A DNA stretch of 64,000 nucleotides, from positions 1 to 64,000 of the forward strand of contig NZ_JAHEAG010000033.1 in assembly GCF_018596315.1 (NCBI RefSeq), given 5' to 3'. Shown here in pieces: positions 19,600 to 28,085 of the stretch (positions within the stretch are counted from its first letter, which is position 1; every line of letters starts with the position of its first letter). Source of the DNA: Bradyrhizobium sp. SRL28 (GTDB lineage Bacteria > Pseudomonadota > Alphaproteobacteria > Rhizobiales > Xanthobacteraceae). The notes under the pieces are model-generated. The model was not told the origin of the DNA and did not search any database. It saw only the letters and a list, made by a program, of their open reading frames with translations. A program made the translations under genes and the position numbers.

Positions 19600-20121
19600 A
19601 TGGAGATGATGGATCAAACGGCCGGTTCGGACTTGCCGCCGGTATTGCACACGTCGTCGAGACGCGTTTCGTGGCTTTTACTCCTCTTAGTTGTCCTCGT
19701 TGGCCTGTGCGCTGCAGGAGCCTATTTTTGGACCAACGTCGGACAATTTGTCGAGACGCTGGCGGCCGCCCGTGAAGTCACCACAATGCCAAGCTTGTCA
19801 CCGGAGGACCGGGCGGCCCTGTCGGAGATTCAGTCGGGACAACAGAAGGCTAGCGACGAGCTCGCCGAACTCAACCGCAGCATCAGTGCCCAGCTGGCCG
19901 ATTTAACACGAATCTCAGATCAGATCGCAGCGCTGACTTTACGAATCGACTCATTGCAGAATCCCGCACCCACGGCTTCTCCTCCTCATGTTCCTCGTCC
20001 GACGCCTGGCCATGCCGTGTCGGAGCCGGCCAAGACACTCGTGCGCTCGTCGAAACCACAAGGGCCGGTTTCCGTCGGGGGCGCGCCACTGGTCTCAGGA
20101 CCGAAGCCGGACGAGCCTTGA
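19600..20121 (+). CDS. Small inner-membrane protein with periplasmic coiled coil, function unknown
   Basis: A 173-residue protein with a short cytoplasmic N-terminus and one strong membrane helix at about residues 24-44 (SWLLLLLVVLVGLCAAGAYF). A helical, coiled-coil-like segment follows at about residues 68-120 (EDRAALSEIQSGQQKASDEL, then SISAQLADLTRISDQIAALT), and then a Pro/Ser-rich tail. A GAGGGAC sequence just upstream suits either ATG at 19600 or the ones at 19606/19609. The topology resembles small envelope or secretion accessory proteins, but I recognise no family. It is in an isolated position with no operon partner. Confidence 0.65.
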   Translation: MEMMDQTAGSDLPPVLHTSSRRVSWLLLLLVVLVGLCAAGAYFWTNVGQFVETLAAAREVTTMPSLSPEDRAALSEIQSGQQKASDELAELNRSISAQLADLTRISDQIAALTLRIDSLQNPAPTASPPHVPRPTPGHAVSEPAKTLVRSSKPQGPVSVGGAPLVSGPKPDEP

Positions 20122-20398
20122 TGACATCCCAGAGTGCTACAGGCTAGTCCAGCCCGCCACCTGCTGGACGCGGTTGATCGTTTCTTGCAAAGCTGGGCCT
20201 GCCGGGCGATTACGGTGCCCAAAGCTTACGGCAGTGCCGGGGTCTCCAACGTGACGTTCGCCGAGCGGCGTCGCCATCGTTGCCGCAGCCGACGGCAGTC
20301 TGGATCAGATTCCACAGAACCATTTCTACATGGTCGAGGCGCCGTCCTGTTAGCGACGAGCGGTGATGCTTTTGGATCCGCTCACGCTGCTTGTTGTG
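20122..20398. other. Spacer between membrane-protein gene and hemN remnant
   Basis: About 280 bp. A protein-like run (AIVAAADGSLDQIPQNHFYM, plus strand near 20270-20330) is too short to assign. No terminator hairpin is evident for either flanking, convergently transcribed gene. Confidence 0.3.
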
Positions 20399-21727
20399 CT
20401 AATAGGGTGAACGGTTGAGATAAGCGTCGAATGCGGCAGCAACAGCGCGAATCACAAAGCGGTGCTCCTGCCTCACGCGGATGAAACCCTTTTCGATGTC
20501 GACTACCCCGTCCTCGGCGAGCATCGACAAGCGTTCAGCTGATTCGAGAAAAGGGATCGCATAAACTCCGTGGGCGGCACAGATTGCCGGCACGTCGGCC
20601 TCCAGATCGCACATCAGCCGCTCGATGATCGCGGCTCGGACGCGGTCTTCATCGGTGAGACGGTAGCCATTTGACGTCGCCAGACGGCCAGCTCTGATGT
20701 GCCGGCTGTAGGAGCCTGTTGCAACATCGTTCTGGACGTAACCGTCGCCGAGACGGCCGATGGCCGACCTGCCGAAGCCGATCAGGGTTTTGCAGGTGTC
20801 GGCCGAGTAACCCAAGGAGTTACGCCGCAGGCGACCGGCTTTCTGCGCCAGCGCGAGCTCATCGTCCGGCAAGGCGAAATGGTCGAGCCCGATTTGGTGA
20901 TAGCCGGCGGCGACAAGCGTATCGGCCACGGCCGCGGCCTGTTCGGCGCGGGCAGCGTTGTCCCCGGCAGCGCTGCCTCATCGATCAGGCGCTGACGTTT
21001 CATATACGAAGGAACGTGCGCGTAGCCGAAAACCGCAAGCCGGTCCGGGCGCATGGCCACCGCCGTCGTCGCGCTCTCGACGCAGGACTGCACCGTCTGA
21101 TTTGGGAGACCGAAAATGAGGTCGAAGTTGATGCGGCTTATTCCGTGCTGGCGCAGATTTTCGACGGCAGCGGCCGTCTGCGCCTTACTCTGGACCCGGT
21201 TGATCGCTTTTTGAACAATGGGATCGAAGCTCTGCACGCCGAGGCTCGCGCGGTTCACGCCGGCTGCTCCTAAGGCTTCGGCTATCTCGACCGTGAACGT
21301 GCGCGGGTCGATCTCGACGGCGATCGCAGCCGTTTTCCTGAACGCGAAGCGGCGGCGCAGGAGTTCCATCAGGGCCAGGAACTCCGCTGGCTCGATGACG
21401 GTCGGCGTTCCGCCGCCGAAGTGCACGTCGCTCACGGGCAGCGCTTGCGGCCGCGACCAACCGGATCTCCTCGCGCAGCACCGACAAATAATTGAGGATC
21501 GGCGCAACCCGGCGAGTGATGGCCGTAGGGAAGCCGCAATACCAACAGATCGACCGGCAGAACGGAATGTGGAGATAGAGCGACACGGAGTCGTCAGCCG
21601 GCAGGCGCCTCAGCCATTTCTCACAATCCTGTGCACCGACAGCCGGGGAGAACTCCGGTACAGTTGGATAGATGGTGTACCAAGGCAGGCGGGCATCGCA
21701 ATACTTTTTCAGGATTGAGGCCTGCAA
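20399..21727 (-). pseudogene. hemN: Oxygen-independent coproporphyrinogen III oxidase (HemN), two frameshifts
   Basis: HemN is a radical SAM enzyme that decarboxylates coproporphyrinogen III to protoporphyrinogen IX when O2 is scarce. The first frame (from ATG 21727) holds LPWYTIYPTVPEF and YLHIPFCRSICWYCGFPTAI, with the CxxxCxxC cluster ligands Cys57, Cys61 and Cys64. Near 21440 the frame changes to LPVSDVHFGGGTPTVIEPAE, GVNRASLGVQSFDPIVQKAI and GISRINFDLIFGLPNQTVQS. Near 20930-20990 it returns to the first frame (TLVAAGYHQIGLDHFALPDD, YSADTCKTLIGFGRSAIGRL and the C-terminal winged domain). Restored, it would be ~442 residues, the normal size. All sequence blocks are well preserved, so inactivation is recent or reflects sequence errors. 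A FixK2-type box lies upstream. Confidence 0.9.
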
Positions 21728-21785
21728 CGGTTACTATCCCACGCTTATATCAGCATCACCCTAACCGCTGCGCTCCCCTGTGTCT

Positions 21786-21799
21786 TTGCGCCATATCAA
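21786..21799 (-). promoter_or_regulatory. FixK2/FNR-type box upstream of hemN
   Basis: TTGC-GCCATA-TCAA fits the Bradyrhizobium FixK2 consensus TTG[A/C]-N6-[T/G]CAA without mismatch. It lies ~60 bp upstream of the hemN ATG, so an activator at about -40 would place the transcript start near 21752. Bradyrhizobium hemN genes are known FixK2 targets, which fits. The 379-bp spacer 21728-22106 otherwise holds no recognisable gene. Confidence 0.65.
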
Positions 21800-22106
21800 T
21801 CGGTCCGCTTTAGCCGCGAAATCTGCGTTCCGTCGATGTCCATGCTAAGGAGACCAGTTAGCATGATAGCGGGAGCGATAGCCACTCCCTGACACTCATT
21901 TAATGATTGTGAGAAGAAGGAATTTATCACACAACTGATGTTGAGAGCAGGGCTTGATGTCGAGGATCGACGTGCGCGCCGTTCCGCTTCGAGTCCCATC
22001 CCGCATGTTCGGTCTGATTGATGCGCTCGAGGCGAACGAGCGCTTCATGAGAAGCGCAGGGCGATCTCCTCAAAGCAACAACGAAATGGCAGAAGTGCGA
22101 TTGCGC

Positions 22107-23147
22107 TCAACAGATCCGGGGCAATTGTTCGCCCGACAGCCAATCGACAATTCGCCCGCCACCAAAGCTGGTTGACATCTGCACAAACTGATGATTGTCG
22201 GCTACGGCCTCGCCGATATCAGCCGCATCGCACCCGAGCGGATGCGCCTTCATGGCTGCAAGCACGGCATCGGCCATGTCAGGCGCCACGATGGCAACGA
22301 GCTTGCCCTCGTTGGCGACATGTAGCGGATCAAGCCCAAGGAGTTCGCAGGCGGCGGCAACCGCCGGCTTCACCGGAATGGCCTCTTCCTGCAGATGGAA
22401 CCCGAGGCCCGACTGATGCGCAATCTCGTTGAGCATCGCCGCAAGACCGCCGCGCGTGGGGTCGCGCATCACCCGGATGCTGCTGCCACCGGCCGCAACC
22501 ATTAGGGCTACGAGATCATGCAGCGCTGCGGAATCCGAGACGATCTCGGTCTCGAAAGCGAGATTCTGGCGCCTCGACATGATCGCCGTACCATGGTCGC
22601 CGAGACTGCCGGAGACCAGCACGCGGTCGCCGACCCTTGCCTTCTCGGCGGAGAGATCGAGCCCATCGGCTAAAACCCCGACCCCCGTCGTCGAGATGAA
22701 CAGGCCGTCCGCCTTCCCGCGCTCGACGACCTTGGTGTCGCCCGTGATGATGTAAACGCCGGCGGCGCGCGCGGCCTCGCCCATCGAATCCGCAATCGTC
22801 TTCAAATCCGAAAAGCGGAAGCCCTCCTCGATGATGAAACTTGCCGACAGATAGAGCGGACGCGCGCCGCCCATCGCGACATCATTGATCGTGCCGTGCA
22901 CCGCGAGCGATCCGATATTGCCGCCGGGAAAGAACAGCGGCGAAATCACATAGCCATCGGTCGTCATCACCATCCTGCCGGCGCCAACATCGAAGGCCGC
23001 CTGATCGTTGCCGCGGGCGAGCCATTCATTGCCGAAGGCTTCGTGAAACAGGCCGGAGATCAGCTGCGCCATGGCGCGTCCCCCGGCGCCATGGGACAGG
23101 TCGACCCGTCCGTTCTTGATGTCGAGCTTGCGTTGATAGGCTCTCAT
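22107..23147 (-). CDS. hypE: Hydrogenase maturation protein HypE (carbamoyl dehydratase)
   Basis: HypE receives a carbamoyl group from HypF on its C-terminal cysteine and dehydrates it with ATP to thiocyanate, the source of the CN- ligands of the NiFe active site. At 346 residues it has the family size. Visible are the PurM-like N-terminal motif DLSHGAGGRAMAQL, the ATP-binding TTDGYVISPLFFPGGNIG, IMRDPTRGGL-type VMRDPTRGGLAAMLNEIA, and the essential C-terminal ...PRIC ending in Cys. The ATG at 23147 overlaps the hypD stop (ATGA); an upstream in-frame start at 23192 lies inside hypD and is unlikely. Last gene of the hup/hyp operon; intact. Confidence 0.97.
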   Translation of the reverse strand: MRAYQRKLDIKNGRVDLSHGAGGRAMAQLISGLFHEAFGNEWLARGNDQAAFDVGAGRMVMTTDGYVISPLFFPGGNIGSLAVHGTINDVAMGGARPLYLSASFIIEEGFRFSDLKTIADSMGEAARAAGVYIITGDTKVVERGKADGLFISTTGVGVLADGLDLSAEKARVGDRVLVSGSLGDHGTAIMSRRQNLAFETEIVSDSAALHDLVALMVAAGGSSIRVMRDPTRGGLAAMLNEIAHQSGLGFHLQEEAIPVKPAVAAACELLGLDPLHVANEGKLVAIVAPDMADAVLAAMKAHPLGCDAADIGEAVADNHQFVQMSTSFGGGRIVDWLSGEQLPRIC

Positions 23148-24286
23148 CACGCCCGCCTCAACCGATAATCGCGAAACCGTCCATACGTCCATTGCGCGGC
23201 ACAGGCGCCTTCCGATGAGACCATGCAGGATCCTATCGGGATTTCCGGCGTGCAGACGGTTCCGAACAGCTTGCAGTCAACCGGCCTCTTCACGCCGCGC
23301 AGGATGGCCCCGCACTCGCACGCCGGATTATCGGCGACGCGCACTTCGTGCATCGTGAAACGCATCTCGGCGTCGAATTGAGCGTAAGCCTGCTTTAGCT
23401 TTAGTCCGCTATGGGGTACGAGCCCGAGCCCGCGCCATTCGAACTGGTCACGCAATTCGAAGATATCCGACACCTCTTCCTGGGCGCGCCGATTGCCTTT
23501 CCGCGTCACCGCACGGCTGTATTGGTTCTCCACCTCATGTCGGCCTTCGTTCACCTGCCGCACCAGCATCAGGATCGCCTGCATCATGTCGAGCGGTTCA
23601 AATCCCGCGATCACGATCGGCTTGCCGAATTGTTCTGCGAGGACCTCGTAAGGTTCCGTGCCGATGATGGTGCTGACATGCGCAGGCCCGAGGAAGCCAT
23701 CAATTTCGACCCGCCCGATATTGCGGATATCGGGACTCTCGAGAATGCTGTGCATCGCCGAGGGAGTCAGCATGTGGTTGCAGAACACGCTGAAACTCTT
23801 CAGCCATTTCTTCTCGGCAAGCCGTATCATCACCGCTGTCGGCGGCGTCGTGGTCTCAAATCCAATGGCAAAAAAGACCACCTCTCGATTCGGCGCCTGT
23901 TCGGCGATCCGGATCGCATCGAGCGTCGAGTAGACCATCCGAATGTCGGCGCCGAACGCCTTGGCGCTCAGCAGGGATTTTCCCTGCGAGCCGGGCACGC
24001 GCATTAGGTCGCCATAGACACAGAGAGTGACCTCCGGCTGCTCGGCGAGCCTGATCGCCATGTCGATCCGGCTGGCGGGGAGAACACAGACGGGACAACC
24101 CGGCCCGTGGATCATGCGAACATTCGCAGGCAGCATATACTCCAGGCCATAGCGGGAAATCGCATGCGTGTGCCCGCCGCAGAATTCCATGAACCGATAT
24201 TCCCTTTGCGAATCGGCTTCGGCGCCAATCACACGCGCTAGCCCCCGCGCGATGGTCTTGTCGCGAAATTCGTCGGCATATTTCAT
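23147..24286 (-). CDS. hypD: Hydrogenase maturation protein HypD
   Basis: HypD is the [4Fe-4S] scaffold that, with HypC, assembles the Fe(CN)2CO unit. The 379 residues include FMEFCGGHTHAISRYG, IHGPGCPVCVLPASRIDMAI, the AIGFETTTPPTA segment, and the C-terminal cluster ligands in NPACECGAILRGVKRPVDCK, all conserved in the family. The gene starts at 24286 within an ATGA overlap with the hypC stop and ends within the overlap with hypE. It is complete. Confidence 0.97.
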   Translation of the reverse strand: MKYADEFRDKTIARGLARVIGAEADSQREYRFMEFCGGHTHAISRYGLEYMLPANVRMIHGPGCPVCVLPASRIDMAIRLAEQPEVTLCVYGDLMRVPGSQGKSLLSAKAFGADIRMVYSTLDAIRIAEQAPNREVVFFAIGFETTTPPTAVMIRLAEKKWLKSFSVFCNHMLTPSAMHSILESPDIRNIGRVEIDGFLGPAHVSTIIGTEPYEVLAEQFGKPIVIAGFEPLDMMQAILMLVRQVNEGRHEVENQYSRAVTRKGNRRAQEEVSDIFELRDQFEWRGLGLVPHSGLKLKQAYAQFDAEMRFTMHEVRVADNPACECGAILRGVKRPVDCKLFGTVCTPEIPIGSCMVSSEGACAAQWTYGRFRDYRLRRA

Positions 24287-24519
24287 GACTGGAGGTCCTG
24301 CCCCACGCTGCCCAGCTCCTGTAGGAGCTGCAGCGTGCGCTTGGCTTCCGCCGGGTCAATTCTAGCCAGGGCATAGCCGACATGGACAAGGACGTAGTCC
24401 CCCACCGCGAGATCGTCGATGAACGCGATCGATATCTCCTTGCTGATGCCGTCGATGGACACGATGGCCATGTCATCAGAAAGAATTTTCGCGATCTCAG
24501 CTGGTACCGAGAGACACAT
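24283..24519 (-). CDS. hypC: Hydrogenase maturation chaperone HypC
   Basis: A 78-residue chaperone that forms the HypCD complex and delivers the Fe(CN)2CO moiety to the large subunit. It begins MCLSVPAEIAKI, carrying the essential Cys2 (after Met) of the MC[L/I][G/S][V/L]P signature, followed by the DGISKEISIAFIDDLAVGDY and VLVHVGYALARIDP OB-fold strands. AAGGA lies 9 bp upstream of the ATG at 24519. The hypF stop ends one base before that ATG. HupF in the same operon is its paralogue. Confidence 0.96.
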   Translation of the reverse strand: MCLSVPAEIAKILSDDMAIVSIDGISKEISIAFIDDLAVGDYVLVHVGYALARIDPAEAKRTLQLLQELGSVGQDLQS

Positions 24520-24520
24520 A

Positions 24521-26788
24521 TTAGGCTGTTCCTTCCAGGGCTGACGGCCGTTCTGCAATCTGCAGAGCGGCTATCCAGGCTTGTCCGAGGCTCAAGCCAC
24601 CGTCATTGGGCGGAACCTGCCGTGGCAGCAGCGGAGTGAGGCCGGCCGCAATGCAGCCGCGCTCGATTTCATCCGCGAGTACCGCGTTCAGGAAGCAGCC
24701 GCCGCTCAGAACGACGGCGGTAACGCCAGTTGTCCGCGCCGCGCGCGCGACCCAGTCAACGCAGGCAGCGGCAAACGTGCCATGAAACAGCCCGGCTCCC
24801 TCCGTGGCGCCGACGTTGTCTGCAATCAAACGCGCAAACAGCGGGCGAAAGGACAGCACGTCGCCATCGATAATCCAGCCCGCTTCAAGCACCGCAGTCC
24901 GCCGCACATGCGCCTCGAGCTTCATCGCGGCTTCGCCCTCATAGCTCTGCAAAGTCGCGATCCCCAGCAGCGCCGCCGCTGCGTCGAACAGTCGGCCCGC
25001 GCTGGTCGTGGTCGCCACGCCGGGCTGATCGAGCAATGACGGCAGACGCTCGGCCTGAGGCTGTGCTGCAAAGCGCAGCGTGATTTCGTTTTCCCGTCCC
25101 AACAAGTGAAGTATTGCGCTCGCCATGCGCCAAGGCTCGCGGGCTGCGCGATCTCCGCCAGGCATTTGCAACGGCGCGAAATGCCCGATCCGTCGAAACC
25201 CGGCGCCTTCGCACAACAAGAGTTCGCCACCCCAGTTGCCGCCGTCGGAGCCATAACCATGGCCGTCGAGGAGAAGGGCGAGCGTAGGCCCGGCAAGGCC
25301 ATGCTCCGCGATGACGGCCGCAGCGTGCGCGTGGTGATGCTGGACAGCGACCAGCGCGCGGCCGCTTGCTTCCGCAAAGCGGGTGGCCGCCATGTTGGGA
25401 TGCAGATCATGGGCAATGACGACAGGATCGATGTCGAGGGTCGATGTGAGGTGCCGGATCGTCTCCTCGAAGAAGCGGAAGCCTTCAGCCGTATCGAGAT
25501 CGCCGATGTGCTGGGAGACGAAGGCCTCACTGCCCCGTGTGACCGTGATGGTCGATTTCAACCCGCCGCCGACGGCGAGCACGGGCGGCACAGACCTCGC
25601 AAGCCGGATCGGTTCGGGAACATAGCCGCGGGCGCGACGAATGAATTGGCGCCGCCCCGCCACCACCGCCACTACCGAATCATCGGCGCGCGTCAGAATA
25701 TCGCGATCATGGGTCACAATAAGGTCGGCGATGCCCGCGAGCCGCCGCAGCGCCTCCGCGTTGTCGATCGGGAGCGGTTCGCCGCCGGGATTAGCACTGG
25801 TGCTGACAATGACCGGACCTTCAGCCCCATGCCATGCACCTGTCGAACGAAGCGCATGGAAGATGAGGTGATGCAACGGGGCCGCCGGCAGCATCACGCC
25901 GACGCGCGACAGACCAGGGGCTATCGCCGGCGCTAGATTGTTGCGCGACGGCAGGAGGACGATCGGACGGGCGACGGATTCGAGCAGTGGGAGCTCGGCG
26001 GCATTAGCCTGCGCAATCTCGCTGACCTGCTCTACGGAACCAACCATGACCGCGAACGGCTTCTGGTCGCGCTGCTTCCTCCTGCGCAAACGCTGCACGG
26101 CGTCATGGTTGCGAGCGTCGCAAAGGAGCTGGTACCCGCCAACCCCCTTTATTGCGACGATTTGGCCGCCATCGATCCCCGCGGCAATGTCGTTGATCCC
26201 ATGACTGAGCCGAGGACCGCATGTCGGACATGCAATCGCTTCCGCATGAAACCGGCGGCTCGCCGGATCGGCATATTCGCCCGCGCAGGCGGCACACATC
26301 GCAAACTCCCCCATCGCCGTGTTGCGGCGATCGTAGGGAAGCCGTTCGGCGATGGTATAGCGCGGGCCGCAATGAGAGCAGTTGATGAAGGGATAGAGGT
26401 AATGGCGGCTGTTCGGGTCGAACAACTCATCGAGACATTGCTGGCATGTCGCGGCATCGGCGACGATCCGCGTCGAGCCCCTCCCGTGTTCGCTGGCGCG
26501 GATTGAGAAGTCTTTCGCCGCAAGCGCATCAATCTCCTGAACGGAGATGTGGTCGATCCGCGCCAATGGAGGGCTTTCGAGTGGCAAAGCGGCCACAAAC
26601 TCGCACGTAAGGTCGCCCTCAACCTCGATGATCACGCCATCAGGATCGTTGGCGACGAACCCGGCCAACCTATAACGGGTAGCGAGACCATAAATATACG
26701 GACGAAAGCCGACACCCTGCACGGCGCCACTGACGCGCACCCGCAGCCGCGTTCCGCCGCGGATGATGGCGTCGCCGCTCGCGCTCAT
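24521..26788 (-). CDS. hypF: Carbamoyltransferase HypF
   Basis: HypF converts carbamoyl phosphate to carbamoyl-AMP and passes the group to HypE. The 755 residues hold all domains in order. The N-terminal acylphosphatase domain is GAVQGVGFRPYIYGLA. Two zinc-finger motifs follow (CQQCLDE...CSHCGPRYTI and CAACAGEYADPASRRF with CPTCGPRLS). Next is a YrdC-like domain (AIKGVGGYQLLCDA, KPFAVMVGSVEQ) and the Kae1-like domain with metal-binding histidines (HDLHPNMAAT, VQHHHAHAAAVIAEHGL) and LLLDGHGYGSDGGNWGGELL. Full length, about the size of E. coli HypF. The start overlaps the hypB stop by ATGA. Confidence 0.97.
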   Translation of the reverse strand: MSASGDAIIRGGTRLRVRVSGAVQGVGFRPYIYGLATRYRLAGFVANDPDGVIIEVEGDLTCEFVAALPLESPPLARIDHISVQEIDALAAKDFSIRASEHGRGSTRIVADAATCQQCLDELFDPNSRHYLYPFINCSHCGPRYTIAERLPYDRRNTAMGEFAMCAACAGEYADPASRRFHAEAIACPTCGPRLSHGINDIAAGIDGGQIVAIKGVGGYQLLCDARNHDAVQRLRRRKQRDQKPFAVMVGSVEQVSEIAQANAAELPLLESVARPIVLLPSRNNLAPAIAPGLSRVGVMLPAAPLHHLIFHALRSTGAWHGAEGPVIVSTSANPGGEPLPIDNAEALRRLAGIADLIVTHDRDILTRADDSVVAVVAGRRQFIRRARGYVPEPIRLARSVPPVLAVGGGLKSTITVTRGSEAFVSQHIGDLDTAEGFRFFEETIRHLTSTLDIDPVVIAHDLHPNMAATRFAEASGRALVAVQHHHAHAAAVIAEHGLAGPTLALLLDGHGYGSDGGNWGGELLLCEGAGFRRIGHFAPLQMPGGDRAAREPWRMASAILHLLGRENEITLRFAAQPQAERLPSLLDQPGVATTTSAGRLFDAAAALLGIATLQSYEGEAAMKLEAHVRRTAVLEAGWIIDGDVLSFRPLFARLIADNVGATEGAGLFHGTFAAACVDWVARAARTTGVTAVVLSGGCFLNAVLADEIERGCIAAGLTPLLPRQVPPNDGGLSLGQAWIAALQIAERPSALEGTA

Positions 26789-27744
26789 GGCAATGCGTCA
26801 CCGACGGGACGCCTCTGATTCGCAGCCTGCTTCCGGATCCAGGCGTAGAGCGCGGCAAAGCCCTCGCCCGTACGCGCCGAAACCGTCAGCACCTCAATGT
26901 TCGGATTGACGCGTCTCGCATATTCGATGGTCTTGGCTGAATCGAAGTCGACCACCGGCGCCAGATCAATCTTGTTGATCAGCATCAGCGACGATGCGGC
27001 GAACATATCCGGATATTTGAGCGGCTTGTCTTCACCATCGGCGGTCGAGAACACCACGATCTTGCAGGCCTCGCCGAGATCGAACGCCGCGGGACAAACT
27101 AGATTCCCGACATTCTCGATGAAGAGAATACCGCCCTTGAGCGGCGGCAAGCGGCGATAAGCCTCACCGACCATCGCAGCATCGAGATGGCAGCCCTTGC
27201 CCGTATTGATCTGAATTGCGGGCACGCCGGTGGCGCGAATGCGATCGGCATCGTTCGAGGTCTGCTGGTCTCCCTCGATGACACCAACCGGGCGGCTATC
27301 CTTCAGTTCGGAGACGGCGCGGACGAGCAGCGAGGTTTTGCCGGCGCCCGGACTGGAAACAAGATTGAACACGAGCAAGTCATCGGTCAGGAAGCGCGCG
27401 CGGTTGTCGGCGGCCATCCTATTGTTCTTGCCAAGGATGTCGCGCTCGATCCGAATGGTTCGCTCGCTGCTCATACCCGCGATCTTCAAGCCGGCCGGAT
27501 CGGCACCGCAATCCACAAGCACCCCTCCGCCCTGAGCATGTTGATGGCTATGATCATGATGGTGATAATGGCCGTGGTGATGGTTGTGAGACTCATGCAC
27601 GTTTTGACCGCTATGCACATGATCACGGTGGTGACCGTAGTGATCATGCGCATGATCATGGTGATGGCCCTGGGTTTGCGCACTTTGCGCGTCGGCGCGT
27701 TCGATGGAGGGCGTTCTTTCGCTACAGCCACATACGGTACACAT
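26785..27744 (-). CDS. hypB: Hydrogenase nickel-incorporation GTPase HypB
   Basis: HypB is the GTPase that, with HypA, inserts Ni into the large subunit. Read from the ATG at 27744 (319 residues), it starts MCTVCGCSE, the N-terminal Cys motif that binds Ni in many HypB proteins. A histidine-rich segment at residues ~27-69 carries 22 His in 43 residues. The G domain follows, with the P-loop VSSPGAGKTSLL (~129-140), EGDQQTSNDADRI, FIENVGNLVCPAAFDLGE and NKID. The His-rich region is characteristic of Bradyrhizobium/Rhizobium HypB and stores nickel. The start overlaps the hypA stop; an in-frame start at 27822 lies inside hypA and is unlikely. Confidence 0.97.
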   Translation of the reverse strand: MCTVCGCSERTPSIERADAQSAQTQGHHHDHAHDHYGHHRDHVHSGQNVHESHNHHHGHYHHHDHSHQHAQGGGVLVDCGADPAGLKIAGMSSERTIRIERDILGKNNRMAADNRARFLTDDLLVFNLVSSPGAGKTSLLVRAVSELKDSRPVGVIEGDQQTSNDADRIRATGVPAIQINTGKGCHLDAAMVGEAYRRLPPLKGGILFIENVGNLVCPAAFDLGEACKIVVFSTADGEDKPLKYPDMFAASSLMLINKIDLAPVVDFDSAKTIEYARRVNPNIEVLTVSARTGEGFAALYAWIRKQAANQRRPVGDALP

Positions 27745-28085
27745 CAATCGACCTCCAGCTCTTTCACCTGCATCTCTTCGCCCCCGGTTACCTGCAGCTG
27801 ATAGCTGCCGCAGCAGGGACACGGCTCATCGCGCTGCGCAATCTCAACACTCCTCGAACAGGCCATGCACCAGGCGACGCCAGGCAATTCGATGACCTCA
27901 ATAACCGCGCCATCGGCGATGGTCCGCGCGGCAACGGCCGCAAAGCAGAACTTCATCGCTTCGGGAGCGACATGGCTGAGCGCCCCGATCTCCAGACACA
28001 CGGTCTTCACCCTGGAAAACGATCGCCGGCGCGCCTCCTCCTCGACGATCTCGACGATGCCCTCACAAAGCGCCATTTCATGCAT
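27744..28085 (-). CDS. hypA: Hydrogenase nickel metallochaperone HypA
   Basis: A 113-residue Ni-binding partner of HypB. It begins MHEMALCEGIVEIVEEEA, where the N-terminal Met-His binds Ni. The structural zinc site is WCMACSR (Cys73, Cys76) and CPCCGS (Cys89, Cys92). The ATG at 28085 lies 8 bp inside the end of hupK. A longer in-frame open stretch upstream (to 28397) overlaps hupK and does not look like protein. Confidence 0.95.
   Translation of the reverse strand: MHEMALCEGIVEIVEEEARRRSFSRVKTVCLEIGALSHVAPEAMKFCFAAVAARTIADGAVIEVIELPGVAWCMACSRSVEIAQRDEPCPCCGSYQLQVTGGEEMQVKELEVD

Noticed and set aside
21948..21966. FixK-like sequence TTGATGTCGAGGATCG downstream of hypE
   Set aside because: Only the first half-site matches, and it is not in front of a gene.
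25106..25936. 276-codon plus-strand open frame inside hypF
   Set aside because: Antisense shadow of hypF in a GC-rich region; no motifs.
27187..27801. 204-codon plus-strand frame with a Met/Val/Ile-rich 'membrane-like' stretch
   Set aside because: The hydrophobic run is the antisense reading of the His-rich codons of hypB, not a membrane protein.
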